Assembly (NCBI GenBank): GCA_963731125.1
Contig: CAVSVP010000010.1
Location: forward strand, 124,001-188,000
Length of the DNA stretch: 64,000 bases
Reading direction: 5' to 3'
DNA from: CAVSVP01 sp963731125
Lineage (GTDB): Bacteria > Pseudomonadota > Gammaproteobacteria > Competibacterales > Competibacteraceae
Part shown: in pieces, positions 37,526 to 47,450 of the stretch
Numbering within the stretch: position 1 is the stretch's first letter
How the letters are laid out: each line of letters starts with the position of its first letter
The notes under the pieces: generated by a model
The model's input: the letters and a program-made list of their open reading frames with translations, nothing else
Database searches by the model: none
What the model was told of the DNA's origin: nothing
Position numbers and translations under genes: made by a program

Positions 37526-38422
37526 GTGGATTATTGCGTTTTCATTCATACGAACCATAAGCAATGGCTTGGCGCTCTCGTGGGGCAATATGCGCTGCGG
37601 CGCCATTCGACCCATAACGACAAGTTCGATGTCCGCATTATTCATCATAAAGACTATCCGTTTTTTCAGGCACGAGAGGGACACCTGTTCCTGCGCGACG
37701 GTGTCAAACGGGCCTGGCATAATGATGACTTGCAATCGTTTACGCCGCTGCGTTTTATGCCGCCCGAATTGATGAATTACTCAGGGCGTGCCGTGCTTAT
37801 CGATCCTGATGTGTTTGCCGTAAACGATATTTGGGAGCTGTTGTCACGGGACATGCAGGGCAGAGCCATTATGTGCCGGCGCCGTTCCGGGTCAAAAGGC
37901 GTCACCGGTGGTCTAGCTAGCAGCGTCATGTTACTGGATTGCGCTCAACTAACTCATTGGCGCTGCGCAGAACAGTTTAATGAACTGTTCGAGTTCAAGC
38001 GAGATTATATGGACTGGATCTGTCTTAAACTGGAGCCCCGGAGGATCATCGGATTGTTTGAGCCAGAGTGGAATGATTTCGACCACCTTACCGGCAAAAC
38101 TAAGCTGTTGCATAATACAAAGCGGAAAACTCAACCCTGGAAAACCGGCCTTCCCGTTGATTTTCTCCCAGCAGAGAAACTCCGCTTGTTTCCAGGATGG
38201 GTGAGGCGGATGAGGCGGCATTTGCTGGGTCAACCCACTTACTCAGGTTACTACTTATCACACCCCGATCCGCAGCAAGAGAGTTTTTTCTTCGGATTAT
38301 TGCGTGAGTGCCTCGAAAAAGGTGTTGTCACAGAATCTCTGCTACGCGAAGAAATGCAGAAAAATCATATGCGGCATGATGCCTTTGAGATGCTGGAGCG
38401 TACACCGCCCTTGGCGGCCTAA
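37526..38422 (+). CDS. GT8-like glycosyltransferase family, copy 2
   Basis: 298 residues from a GTG start, as in copies 1 and 3. HTNHKQWLGALVGQYALRRHS at the N-terminus, RAVLIDPDVFAVNDIWELL carrying the DxD, and LLHNTKRKTQPWKTG. The family C-terminus HPDPQQESFFFGLLRECLEKG is present. Intact and full length, so likely functional. Confidence 0.82.
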   Translation: MDYCVFIHTNHKQWLGALVGQYALRRHSTHNDKFDVRIIHHKDYPFFQAREGHLFLRDGVKRAWHNDDLQSFTPLRFMPPELMNYSGRAVLIDPDVFAVNDIWELLSRDMQGRAIMCRRRSGSKGVTGGLASSVMLLDCAQLTHWRCAEQFNELFEFKRDYMDWICLKLEPRRIIGLFEPEWNDFDHLTGKTKLLHNTKRKTQPWKTGLPVDFLPAEKLRLFPGWVRRMRRHLLGQPTYSGYYLSHPDPQQESFFFGLLRECLEKGVVTESLLREEMQKNHMRHDAFEMLERTPPLAA

Positions 38423-38456
38423 GAGGGTTTGCCGGCCTGTATCCGGGTATCACCCG

Positions 38457-39218
38457 TTAAACAGATTCGGAATCTACTTGATTGACCGCCATTTTGCGAA
38501 ACACGGCCTGTGTCCAACGATCTCGGCGGTGAAATCCAAGATCGCGGACATTGTTTAGCTGAAAATTTCCTAATCTACGAATTTCTTGAATAATCGTATT
38601 AGCATCGCGCCAGTGTGTAACCTCGTATTCTCCGGGAACCCATCCGTCTTCAAAGCCTTGCACAAGGTCAGTGATGAATAAACCCTGTGGCCGAAGTAGG
38701 CGGTGAACCTCGTAAATCAACTTACCCAGATCAAAAGTGTGATCTAATGCGTTGCAATAAATCGCATCAATGGACTCATCGGGGAACACGAGCTGATGAA
38801 AATCTCCGGGTAGAACATAAAAATTATTTTCTCCTGGATTCAGGTCGATTCCGATGGCGAAGTAACCCAATTCATGAAGGGCTTTAACTTCGGTACCGAG
38901 GCGTGCGCCTAAACACAATACAGAGCGAACTTCAGAAAGCGGCACACAGTCTTGGAAGCGCCGTTTGAATTCAATGAGATCCTCCGTTTCCGTTTCCAAA
39001 AGCCTTGGCAGGACCTTATCGAGTTTGGCGGCCTGGTGCGTAACATATTCGTCGTAGGTAGCATATTTTCGTTTTGCGAATCCCGCGCTTTGCTGCCACT
39101 GTTCGTTTTCCCAGAATCTCGCCTTTCTTCGCTTTTGCTTGTCTGCTCTTTTTTTGGCTCTGGCTTCGGGTCCAAAGCCGTATTTCATAATATTTCGGAT
39201 TCTCTTTAGGGTTGCCAT
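38457..39218 (-). CDS. SAM-dependent methyltransferase-like protein
   Basis: 253 residues. Rossmann region SVLCLGARLGTEVKALHELG and GIDLNPGENNFYVLPGDFHQL, then IDAIYCNALDHTFDL and LRPQGLFITDLVQG. The first glycine motif is altered (CLGARLG instead of the common xGxGxG). The N-terminal 100 residues are basic and charged. Resembles sugar or lipid methyltransferases in surface clusters. Acceptor unknown. Confidence 0.78.
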   Translation of the reverse strand: MATLKRIRNIMKYGFGPEARAKKRADKQKRRKARFWENEQWQQSAGFAKRKYATYDEYVTHQAAKLDKVLPRLLETETEDLIEFKRRFQDCVPLSEVRSVLCLGARLGTEVKALHELGYFAIGIDLNPGENNFYVLPGDFHQLVFPDESIDAIYCNALDHTFDLGKLIYEVHRLLRPQGLFITDLVQGFEDGWVPGEYEVTHWRDANTIIQEIRRLGNFQLNNVRDLGFHRRDRWTQAVFRKMAVNQVDSESV

Positions 39219-39508
39219 TAAATACTCCGGCCAAACGTGATGAAGAGACTCTTACCGTCTTCGAATATATTAAGATTCTCAGTTTGGTAATTTTATATAA
39301 CTAATTGTTTTATGATGGTAATTATTTTTGCTATCGCATATTTCATGCGCAGCGCAAGGCGCTGAATCTTCAAAACTTCCAAAAAAATGAGCGAACCGTG
39401 AGTTGAGACTTAGCATTTTCATCAATACCTGTCAGTCGGCCCTGGATCGTGGTGCTTTGCTTCATCTCTGATGGAAGAGCGGTAGAGAGTTTCGAGGCGA
39501 AAGAATGC

Positions 39509-40684
39509 TTAGCGATGTCTTATTAGTGCCTTGATTCGGGCGATGACTGCGGAAAGATCGTCAGGCAGCTGTCCACGTGGCGGCGGAAAACCATGGCCGG
39601 CATGTACCGCTAAACTTTGCTGAATCAACAACTGGTGAAATGTGTCAAAATCTCGCGTTTGGCTGATAAGCCCGATACGGTAAGCGGCTCTGGCTAAGTC
39701 CTGGCGAACACGGTCTTGCATTAGTCCCATGGCCGGCGCAAACAGTCGTCGTATTAAGGAGCGGCGTAGCTGGTCAAGCGCGCCTAATCTACTTAAAGGA
39801 AGAGGGAAAATGGCTAGCGGTTTACCTAATCGGACCACCTCTACCATCATAGAAATGCTGTCTCCCGTCACCATAAAACCGTCAGCGAGACCGAGTAGCC
39901 CAAGATAGGGGTTATCCGCGGCATCGGCGGTCCAGCGAAAGAGATGTGCACCAGGAGGAAGCTTTGCTTGTAGTGCATCGACAAGCGCAGGCGGAGTCCG
40001 CCGACTGGTCGTAATGTAGGGGGTTCCAGCGGAATTGCCGGCAATCTCGGCGGCCATCCCAAGCAAGTGGTTTGCCACCGAGGTATCGAAGACAAAAGGT
40101 CCTGTCGGACCGCCCACCAATAATGCAATTAGAGGTCGTGGCAGGCTTGTAAAGCGGGTCCTCATCCGCTCGACAGCAGTGGCAATTGCCGCGTCATTGA
40201 TACGCATGAGCGGCAGCGTAATGGCCAACACGTTAGGTAGCGGTGGAAGCTGGATCTCTGCGCTGGCAATGATCAAATCGTAGTGATGCAATCTTCCTGA
40301 GGGTTTGCCAAGGAGAACAATCTTTGTACGTCCGCCGGACTGCTGACGTATCCACAGTGCCACCATGGAAAGCCTACGGCCAATGGTGATAATAAGATCA
40401 GGCCAAGGGGGTTGCAAAGGATCTGAACGAGATGCATCGATATGGTAGAGTGAGGGTTCCACTCGCGGTTTTGCCGTAGCGTAAGGTTCGCGCACATGAA
40501 TATACTTGCGTTCACAAGTCCAGTCCAGAACCTGCTCGGCAGCATAGACTTGGGCGTTATCTCCGCTTTTGTCGCCAACCACCAGCCAGATACGCGGTAA
40601 AGGGTCGGCGCAATGCCTTGAGTTAGCCTGGTAATCTGTTGCCTGCGTGCGTTCGAAACGAGCAATGTCAACAGCTTTCATCAT
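39509..40684 (-). CDS. ELM1-family putative glycosyltransferase, copy B
   Basis: 391 residues. IWLVVGDKSGDNAQVYAAEQ, PPWPDLIITIGRRLSMVALW, LLVGGPTGPFVF, ITTSRRTPPALV and FMVTGDSISMMVEVVRLGKP mark the family. Close to copy A and distinct from copies C-E, so the five copies form two subgroups. The start ATG is coupled to the stop of the upstream sulfotransferase gene (TAATG), so the two are one operon. Confidence 0.85.
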   Translation of the reverse strand: MMKAVDIARFERTQATDYQANSRHCADPLPRIWLVVGDKSGDNAQVYAAEQVLDWTCERKYIHVREPYATAKPRVEPSLYHIDASRSDPLQPPWPDLIITIGRRLSMVALWIRQQSGGRTKIVLLGKPSGRLHHYDLIIASAEIQLPPLPNVLAITLPLMRINDAAIATAVERMRTRFTSLPRPLIALLVGGPTGPFVFDTSVANHLLGMAAEIAGNSAGTPYITTSRRTPPALVDALQAKLPPGAHLFRWTADAADNPYLGLLGLADGFMVTGDSISMMVEVVRLGKPLAIFPLPLSRLGALDQLRRSLIRRLFAPAMGLMQDRVRQDLARAAYRIGLISQTRDFDTFHQLLIQQSLAVHAGHGFPPPRGQLPDDLSAVIARIKALIRHR

Positions 40685-41643
40685 TAGACCGCGACGCGGC
40701 CTTGAGGTGTCGCGTTTTCAAGGTGATAGCCAAAGGTGGGAGAGAGACGAGTGTGCATGAGCGCCTCAAGTTCGGCGATCTGCTCTGGAGAAAAATAATC
40801 TCGGTAACCGTTGACCTTGCCGCGCCGCACCTTGAAGGTATCTAGATCCCCGGGGTTACGCAGGGTGAGACCTCCTTGACGGAAGAAACCCTTGCTTTCC
40901 AGTTTCCGCAGGTTTTCAAAAGAGCCGAAACTAACGGCTTCCTGAAGCTCTGCATCGCTAAAAGACTCGCCCATTAATTTGGTAATCCGCTGTAATGTTT
41001 CGGCCGGTCTAGCGCGGAGGTCCTCATAGCGAACCAGCAGCGAGCGTTCAAGTTGAGCCAGGTTGCATTCCCAGGTGTTAAGATAGTCAATTAAAAAAGG
41101 TAAACCGATATCGCTGTGTCTCACAAAGTCCCACATTGTGATCGTGCGTCGGTCGATAGGATGCTCGATAAAGTGATTAATCAATTCTTGCTTGTGAGCA
41201 GATTGTCGTTTAGTGAATTGAAAATACCAAGAGACGGCAATATCGCAGGGATTCCGTGCCAGCAGAATAACCGCCTTATGGCGTAATTCCGAATCAGGTG
41301 CCTGTCGGGAAAGCATTTCCCCCACGCTTCCCTCGTAGCTGTAGTAGCCGTTCGTAGCGGCAAACCGAGGTATCGCCGGGTTGTGCAGAGCGAGTTCGTC
41401 AGAGTTGATAACCAGTGATGCTGGTAGTTTATAACGGATCTGGTAAAGCCGGGATAGCATGACTTTAAGCCAAGTGTTGCCACTCTTGGGATGAGCGATG
41501 ATGAGCAGTTGAGCTCGGTGCGCTTTACCAAGCTCCAGACGGGAGAGGAATTGCTCGCGCGCTGCAATGCGCAACGGTTTGGGAAATATTGCCGTCGGTA
41601 GCAAGATCGTCCATTTTTTTACACCATCGCCAATGCTAAACAT
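40684..41643 (-). CDS. Sulfotransferase
   Basis: 319 residues. PAPS loop AHPKSGNTWLK at 50-60 and 3'-phosphate motif LLARNPCDIAVSWYFQF. The C-terminal loop TFKVRRGKVNGYRDYFSPEQ is conserved. More distant from the copy 1/copy 2 pair. Translationally coupled to ELM1 copy B, which links sulfation with ELM1 activity. Confidence 0.88.
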   Translation of the reverse strand: MFSIGDGVKKWTILLPTAIFPKPLRIAAREQFLSRLELGKAHRAQLLIIAHPKSGNTWLKVMLSRLYQIRYKLPASLVINSDELALHNPAIPRFAATNGYYSYEGSVGEMLSRQAPDSELRHKAVILLARNPCDIAVSWYFQFTKRQSAHKQELINHFIEHPIDRRTITMWDFVRHSDIGLPFLIDYLNTWECNLAQLERSLLVRYEDLRARPAETLQRITKLMGESFSDAELQEAVSFGSFENLRKLESKGFFRQGGLTLRNPGDLDTFKVRRGKVNGYRDYFSPEQIAELEALMHTRLSPTFGYHLENATPQGRVAV

Positions 41644-41885
41644 AGTGCTTCATCCAAAAAATACCTCAATTGCTGTTGAAGGCCACGCACTCGTGTTACT
41701 TTAGATCATTAGAGAAATCTACTAGATCTGCTTTGTAGGTGCAACGATGTGCTTATGGAATAACACCGTTGGGTTATCTCTAGTGATTAAACGCTGTACG
41801 TAAAGAGACCTGCCAATGTTTTTATTGAATCCGGCCACATTGTCGATAGCATTAACAGAAATTCGTATGGCAGTGGGGGCTGGCT

Positions 41886-42917
41886 ATGCATAACAAAATC
41901 TTATACAACTTACGTCAAAGCGGATCAGGAAGTTCGCGGCGTCACATGGGTGAAATCGAGGGGTTAGGGTATCATTCATCCCCTGTTTCTGCACAAACCA
42001 ATCTGGGGACAGAGTTCCCTCCCAGTTTCTTCATCGTTGGCGCACCGCGCTGTGGCACGACGGCTCTCAGCAAGACTCTTGCCCGCAATCCACGCATTAG
42101 CTTTTCAAAGCCCAAAGAAACTCATTTTTTTTTAGAGCCTCATCCTAATCTTTCAGATGCCGAGGCAAGGGTGCTTTATCTTGGGCGATACCATCCCCAT
42201 TTAGGCGCACACCACCAGGCGCTTGGCGATGGCTCGGTATCCTACCTTTACTCCTCCGACGCCATTACCAGGGCATTGCGTTTTGATGTACGCGCGAAAT
42301 TTATCGTATTGGTTAGAAACCCCCTGGAAATGCTGCCATCCTATCATAGCCGTATGCTTTATCAACTCGATGAGGATATCAAGGATTTTGCGAAGGCCTG
42401 GGCGCTGCAGGACAGCCGGGCGTCTGGACGTAACCTGCCAAAGCGTTGTCGTGATGCTCGCTTGCTGCAGTATGGTGAAGTGGGCAAGCATGGCGCGCAT
42501 CTAGAACGTTTGTTTGACGTAGCCGGTCGCGATCGCTGTCTGGTCATTGTTTTCGATGATTTTAGGCAGGCACCGCGGGCAGTTTATGAGCAGGTCCTGG
42601 GCTTTCTCGGTGTTGATGACGACGGGCAGACACGTTTTTCCCGCAAGAGAGAGACCTCAGGTTTTAAATCGCGCTGGTTGCAGCAGTTCGTCATGAATCC
42701 ACCGCCTTGGCTATGGCGTTTTATCGAGTTGGGCGATTCCAAAAAGATGCTTGCCCGCCTTAAGCCCATTCGTCGTCGCATCAAGGAGTTTAATACGTAC
42801 CAAGAGGAGCGTCCGGCACTGTCTCCCGAGATGCGCAGTATCTTGCGTGCTTATTTTGCGGCCGATTTAAGAAAGTTGTCGGAGCTATTAAAGCGTGATT
42901 TCAGTCACTGGAGGTAA
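41886..42917 (+). CDS. Sulfotransferase, heparan-type (NST-like)
   Basis: 343 residues. PSFFIVGAPRCGTTALSKTL holds the PAPS loop (GAPRCGTT at 52-59), then KPKETHFF and LVRNPLEMLPSYHSRML. This form resembles N- and O-sulfotransferases of glycosaminoglycans more than the other sulfotransferases here. The acceptor is probably a polysaccharide. Divergent from the sulfotransferase-ELM1 operon. Confidence 0.87.
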   Translation: MHNKILYNLRQSGSGSSRRHMGEIEGLGYHSSPVSAQTNLGTEFPPSFFIVGAPRCGTTALSKTLARNPRISFSKPKETHFFLEPHPNLSDAEARVLYLGRYHPHLGAHHQALGDGSVSYLYSSDAITRALRFDVRAKFIVLVRNPLEMLPSYHSRMLYQLDEDIKDFAKAWALQDSRASGRNLPKRCRDARLLQYGEVGKHGAHLERLFDVAGRDRCLVIVFDDFRQAPRAVYEQVLGFLGVDDDGQTRFSRKRETSGFKSRWLQQFVMNPPPWLWRFIELGDSKKMLARLKPIRRRIKEFNTYQEERPALSPEMRSILRAYFAADLRKLSELLKRDFSHWR

Positions 42918-43005
42918 TTTACTTAACAAGCCAACTATACCTATCCGTGTCCGACAAGCTTTATAACACCGCCGGTAAAAACTGTCTGGACAAGTGTATC
43001 GCAGT

Positions 43006-43974
43006 TCAGGTGCTGGTGCTGCTGCTAAGCAAAGGTTTAGCCATTTTGGGCCATCTGCGTTTCGAGCATAACCATTGCTGAGGATGTTCGCATATCCAGG
43101 TTTCAAACAGCGCATTTACCTTAGCCATCATTTGCAACAACTGATCGCGTTCATTGGCCGTCTCATCATCAGGCCGCACCGGTTCATAGAAAGTGACTCG
43201 GAATCGAGCGCCTTGCAGGCGTTCAACACGGATCGGGACCAATTCGCAATTAAACCGCAGGGCTAAGCGCGCGGGAATCAGAGTAGTCAGCTTGTTCAAC
43301 CCAAAAAACGGCACCGGTTCACCGTTGTCAAAGCGCTGGTCTATGATCATGCCGACGGATCCGCCAGCGGCGAGTTGACGGATAATCTGGGGCATGCTGC
43401 CATCTTTGCTAATCGGTTCATAGCCTAGTGCTTGGCGTTGGCATAACAACATCCGGTCGAGCCACGGGTTTTGTAAAGCTGTATAAACCACCTTCAGAGA
43501 AAGACCGAGTCGCGCTCCAGCAGCCGGGCACACTTCCCAGTTGGCAAGGTGGGCCGAGACGAAAATGGCTCCTTTTCCGGATTGGCTTAGGGCTTGGATA
43601 TTGCCTTTAACCAAGGTTTCAATACGCAGTTCCGCTTCGTGTCCGCAAATATCCTTTAGGTGGGGATACTCAGCAAGCACGGCACCGAGATTGCCCCATA
43701 TCTCTCGGGTAAGGGCACCGAGTTCTGCAGGGGTTTTGTCTGGAAACGCCAAGGCTAAATTGCGTTTGAAAATGCCAGTCTTATGACGAAGACATGGACC
43801 GAAGATTTTCAACAAGCGCTGGCCTGCAGCGGATGCCCGATCGGGAGACACTCTGGCGCTTATTTTCCAGAGCAACGCCAGCAACGCCGCCTCAAATGCC
43901 CACATGAAGCGTTTTAAGGCTGGTGAATGATCAACACGCTTATGCAAAGCGTTTCCAACAAATAACTTAGCCAA
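43006..43974 (-). CDS. LpxL/HtrB-like lysophospholipid acyltransferase
   Basis: 322 residues. N-terminal membrane anchor (about 25-42), catalytic HxxxxE as His142 to Glu147 (SAHLANWE), then MIIDQRFDNGEPVPFFG and CELVPIRVERL. Adds a secondary acyl chain to lipid A or a related lipid at the inner membrane. Its presence in the island points to a lipid-linked product. The C-terminal 15 residues are Ser/Thr-rich and look extended. Confidence 0.88.
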   Translation of the reverse strand: MAKLFVGNALHKRVDHSPALKRFMWAFEAALLALLWKISARVSPDRASAAGQRLLKIFGPCLRHKTGIFKRNLALAFPDKTPAELGALTREIWGNLGAVLAEYPHLKDICGHEAELRIETLVKGNIQALSQSGKGAIFVSAHLANWEVCPAAGARLGLSLKVVYTALQNPWLDRMLLCQRQALGYEPISKDGSMPQIIRQLAAGGSVGMIIDQRFDNGEPVPFFGLNKLTTLIPARLALRFNCELVPIRVERLQGARFRVTFYEPVRPDDETANERDQLLQMMAKVNALFETWICEHPQQWLCSKRRWPKMAKPLLSSSTST

Positions 43975-44211
43975 TTGTCGGCTACCCCATAGACGGTAGA
44001 ATTCGTATGTCGTTTAGATTATGTTGTTTAGATTTTGAATTTTATGTAGTTTAGTTATTGCAGCAGAACGCTAAATATTACATCAGAACCTGGCATATCA
44101 CTACGGTGCTGTCAATCTTGGCGGTGATGGTTGTGTTGATGTAATTAAAATCGATTGAATGACTAAAGTTAATTAGCGCCTTTCATAAACTTACAATTTA
44201 AGACCCAAACT

Positions 44212-45171
44212 ATGCTTATCTGGAAATCAGTTGTCCGCAGTATCTGGAAAAAGGTATCGAGAAAGACAGTGCTTTCTGCAGTATTTTTTTTTCCACAGGA
44301 AAGAAAAAAAGCCCTTGAACGCTGGTTGCGCGGACGCGAGGAATTCCGCAAGTTGCAGCTGGCAGATTGCGTTGTGGTTTCCTTTGGCAAGAGCGGGCGC
44401 ACTTGGCTGCGTGTCATGCTTTCCCGGGTTTATCAGCTAAAGCATGGACTGTCTCAGCGTTATCTTTTAGGATTTGATAACCTGCATTATAAAAATCCCG
44501 CTATTCAAAAAATTTTTTTCACCCATGACAATTATATTAGAGATTATACCCAGCATCGCAATTCGAAAGTTGATTTTTATGATAAGAAAGTTATTTTGCT
44601 GGTTCGTGATCCCCGCGATGTTGTAGTGTCGCAGTTTTTTCAGTGGAAATTCCGCATGAAACTGAATAAGAAATCGCTGAACGATTACCCGGAAGTCGAG
44701 GAGGTTTCTATGTTTGAATTCGCCATGCAACCGGATGCAGGTCTGCCCAAGATTATTCGTTTTATGAATAGTTGGGCCCAGGAAATACCCCATATTAAAG
44801 ATTTTTTGGTTGTTCGCTATGAGGACATGCGCTCTGATCCTGAGAAAGAGCTTAAAAAGGTACTGGACTTTATTGGGACGCCTGCTTCGGATGGCCAGAT
44901 CAAGGAAGCGGTCGCTTTTGCATCCTATGATAATATGAAGCAACTCGAGCAAAAAAAAGCGTTTTGGTTAAGCGGCGGCCGGCTTACTCCCAAGGACCGG
45001 CACAATCCAAATTCTTACAAAGTGCGGCGTGCCAAGGTGGGAGGCTATCGTGATTATTTCGAAGAGCGCGAAATTGCCGCTATTGAGGAATTGATTCAGG
45101 TAACGCTTGCCTCTTCTTTTGGCTATGGGAGCAACGACATTACCGATACCAGTGCGATAGTGGGTCTGTGA
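44212..45171 (+). CDS. Sulfotransferase, copy 2
   Basis: 319 residues. PAPS loop SFGKSGRTWLR, 3'-phosphate motif VRDPRDVVVSQFFQWKFR and the C-terminal SYKVRRAKVGGYRDYF. Nearly the same as copy 1 at 17649-18584 across the whole length. The original downstream neighbour, a GT8-like gene, is now separated from it by an insertion sequence (45274-46464). Confidence 0.9.
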   Translation: MLIWKSVVRSIWKKVSRKTVLSAVFFFPQERKKALERWLRGREEFRKLQLADCVVVSFGKSGRTWLRVMLSRVYQLKHGLSQRYLLGFDNLHYKNPAIQKIFFTHDNYIRDYTQHRNSKVDFYDKKVILLVRDPRDVVVSQFFQWKFRMKLNKKSLNDYPEVEEVSMFEFAMQPDAGLPKIIRFMNSWAQEIPHIKDFLVVRYEDMRSDPEKELKKVLDFIGTPASDGQIKEAVAFASYDNMKQLEQKKAFWLSGGRLTPKDRHNPNSYKVRRAKVGGYRDYFEEREIAAIEELIQVTLASSFGYGSNDITDTSAIVGL

Positions 45172-45273
45172 GCGCGCCGCTATCAACTTAGCTGGTGGCG
45201 GAGCACACGCTGCAGTTCTGAAAATTTGCCCCGATACCAGGAATCGCGTTATAGCGTAGTTTGGTTTGTAGCC

Positions 45274-46464
45274 ACTTAACACCTATCAGTTTTGAGATAA
45301 ACTACCGCAACCAAGCAACTATAATTAGGAGGGGCTGATGGGGACTGTCAAAAGATTGGCGGAGGAAGTGGAACGGGGGCTAAAAGACGCCTTACCGAAG
45401 CTGCGTAAGACGGTGGTAAAGAAGCTATCGCTGGCGGTAGGGGCGATGCTCGAGGTCCGCACGCCGAATACGGCGGAATTGGCGAACGTGTTGCCGTTGG
45501 CGACCGAGCGCCAGGACATGCGGGAGCAATGGCTACGGCGGCTGTTAAAGAATCCGCGGCTAGAGAGCGCAGCGATTCTGGAGCCGTTTGCCCGCGCGAT
45601 GCTCGAGGAGGCGGCCGCTCACGGGCAGACGGTGCTGCTGAGCATGGACCAAACCGACTTAGGCGATCGGTTTGCGGTGTTGATGCTTAGCGTGCGGGTG
45701 GGGGATCGCTCGCTGCCGTTGGCCTGGTGGGTGGAAGCGGGGGCGGCGAACATCGGTTTTGCGGCGCAGCGGGTGTTACTGGACCGCGTACGCGAGTGGC
45801 TACCGACTGGGGCAGCGGTGATGTTGTTGGCCGACCGTTTTTATCCATCGGCGGCGTTGTTTGACTGGCTGCACCGCCACGGTTGGCACTACCGGCTGCG
45901 CTTGAAGGGTAATCTGAGCGTGGATATCGGCGTCGGTGACGTCCAGACGACGGGGGATCTGGCCGCTGGTGTGAGCGAGCGCTATGTGCCCAACGTCCAC
46001 CTGTTTGAACAGGGTGTGCCGACCCACGTCGGCGTGTTGCACGAAGCCGGTCATCCCGAACCGTGGATCATCGCGATGGATTGCACACCCTGCCGGGCGG
46101 CCGTGTTGGATTATGGGGTACGCTGGGCGATTGAACCGACCTTTTCAGATTTCAAGCGTCGCGGTTTTGCGCTGGAAGAGACCCAACTACAGGATTCCGA
46201 TCGCCTCGATCGGCTGCTCCTCATCATGACACTGGCCATGTACTGGTGTGTGACGGCAGGGCGCCACGACGCCTTGTCTCATCCAACGGTCCTCGAAAAA
46301 AAGCCCAAGCCGAGAGCAATCCAGATCATTGGCGCATCAAAAAAGTCAGACGTAGCCTGCTTTCCTGGTTTCAACGGGGCCTCCGTTTATTACTCAGGCG
46401 GCTACAAACCATGCAGCCTTTGCCACCCTTCTCTATGGTGATGAGAAACTGATAGGTGGTAAGT
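45274..46464 (+). mobile_element. IS4-family insertion sequence
   Basis: 1191 bases bounded by inverted repeats ACTTAACACCTATCAGTTT (45274-45292) and the reverse complement of ACTTACCACCTATCAGTTT (46446-46464). A seven-base direct repeat TGTAGCC lies outside each end (45267-45273, 46465-46471), a target-site duplication. It split a sulfotransferase and GT8-like module after that module was duplicated. Confidence 0.93.
45338..46441 (+). CDS. IS4-type transposase; C-terminus in -1 frame
   Basis: 367 residues in the zero frame. DDE residues are Asp in LLSMDQTDLGD, Asp in LLADRFYPSAALF, and Glu in YGVRWAIEPTFSDFKRRG. In the zero frame the end looks wrong. The natural C-terminus (SNPDHWRIKKVRRSLLS, LLLRRLQTMQPLPPF) lies in the -1 frame up to 46452. 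The heptamer A AAA AAG at 46297-46303 sits exactly in phase for -1 slippage. Either programmed frameshifting or a one-base indel in the A7 run. Confidence 0.88.
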   Translation: MGTVKRLAEEVERGLKDALPKLRKTVVKKLSLAVGAMLEVRTPNTAELANVLPLATERQDMREQWLRRLLKNPRLESAAILEPFARAMLEEAAAHGQTVLLSMDQTDLGDRFAVLMLSVRVGDRSLPLAWWVEAGAANIGFAAQRVLLDRVREWLPTGAAVMLLADRFYPSAALFDWLHRHGWHYRLRLKGNLSVDIGVGDVQTTGDLAAGVSERYVPNVHLFEQGVPTHVGVLHEAGHPEPWIIAMDCTPCRAAVLDYGVRWAIEPTFSDFKRRGFALEETQLQDSDRLDRLLLIMTLAMYWCVTAGRHDALSHPTVLEKKPKPRAIQIIGASKKSDVACFPGFNGASVYYSGGYKPCSLCHPSLW

Positions 46465-46544
46465 TGTAGCCAAAAGACCCTATGGTCGTCGAATAGATTT
46501 TGTTAGAGTCGATCTTTTTGGCATTCTAGCGAGGAAAGTTGCCC

Positions 46545-47450
46545 GTGCAGCATTGTGTTTTTATCCATACCAATTCCAAACAATGGCTCGGCGCGTTAGT
46601 GGCGCAGTATGCCTTGCGGCGAAATTCCAAGCATAACGGCAATTTTGCAATACAAATCATAAGCACTCAAGATTACCCCTTCTTTAAAGCGCGAGAAGGT
46701 CAGCTTTATCTGCGTGATGGCATACAGCGCCGCTGGCTTAACGATGATTTGCAATCTTTCACTCCTTTGCGCTTTATACCTCCCGAATTGATGGGTTATG
46801 CAGGCCGTGCGGTCGTTATTGATCCGGATGTTTTCGCTGTAGGAGATATCTGGGAACTGCTATCGCGGGATATGGCAGGAAAAGCGATTCTATGCCGGCC
46901 TCGCTCCGGTCCAAAAGGTTTCATCGATAAATGCTTGGCAAGCAGTGTGATGCTCCTTGATTGTGCGAAACTGACCCATTGGCGATGCGAGGAACAGTTC
47001 AACGAGTTGTTTGCAGGTGAGCGGGATTATATGCCCTGGATTTGCCTGAAGCTGGAACCCCGGGAGGCCATCGGATTTTTTGAAAATGAGTGGAACGATT
47101 TTGATCGGCTCACTGAAAAAACCAGACTGTTGCATAATACCCGACGTAAGACACAGCCTTGGAAAACGGGTCTTCCCGTCGACTGGAGACCGGCGGAACG
47201 CTTCCGCCTGTTTCCACCTATCGCTTGGTTGATGCGCGCCAGACGGCAACTGTTCGGCGAATACGCCTTGTTGGGGCGGTATTCTCGTCATCCTGACCCG
47301 AACCAGGAACGCTTTTTCTTCGGCCTACTTCGTGAGTGTCTGGACAAGGGGATAATCTCGGAAGCCATGCTTTACGAAGAGATGCGGCAAAACCACGTGC
47401 GTCATGATGCCTTGGAAGTCTTAGAGCGCACCCCGCCTTTACCTGCTTAG
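46545..47450 (+). CDS. GT8-like glycosyltransferase family, copy 3
   Basis: 301 residues. GTG 46545 is chosen because GAGGA lies nine bases upstream and the same GTG begins copies 1 and 2. TTG 46539 would be too close to it. HTNSKQWLGALVAQYALRRNS, VVIDPDVFAVGDIWELL and LLHNTRRKTQPWKTG are present. The last 50 residues are nearly identical to those of copy 4. Its 3' end overlaps the convergent ELM1 copy C by 12 bases. Confidence 0.84.
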   Translation: MQHCVFIHTNSKQWLGALVAQYALRRNSKHNGNFAIQIISTQDYPFFKAREGQLYLRDGIQRRWLNDDLQSFTPLRFIPPELMGYAGRAVVIDPDVFAVGDIWELLSRDMAGKAILCRPRSGPKGFIDKCLASSVMLLDCAKLTHWRCEEQFNELFAGERDYMPWICLKLEPREAIGFFENEWNDFDRLTEKTRLLHNTRRKTQPWKTGLPVDWRPAERFRLFPPIAWLMRARRQLFGEYALLGRYSRHPDPNQERFFFGLLRECLDKGIISEAMLYEEMRQNHVRHDALEVLERTPPLPA

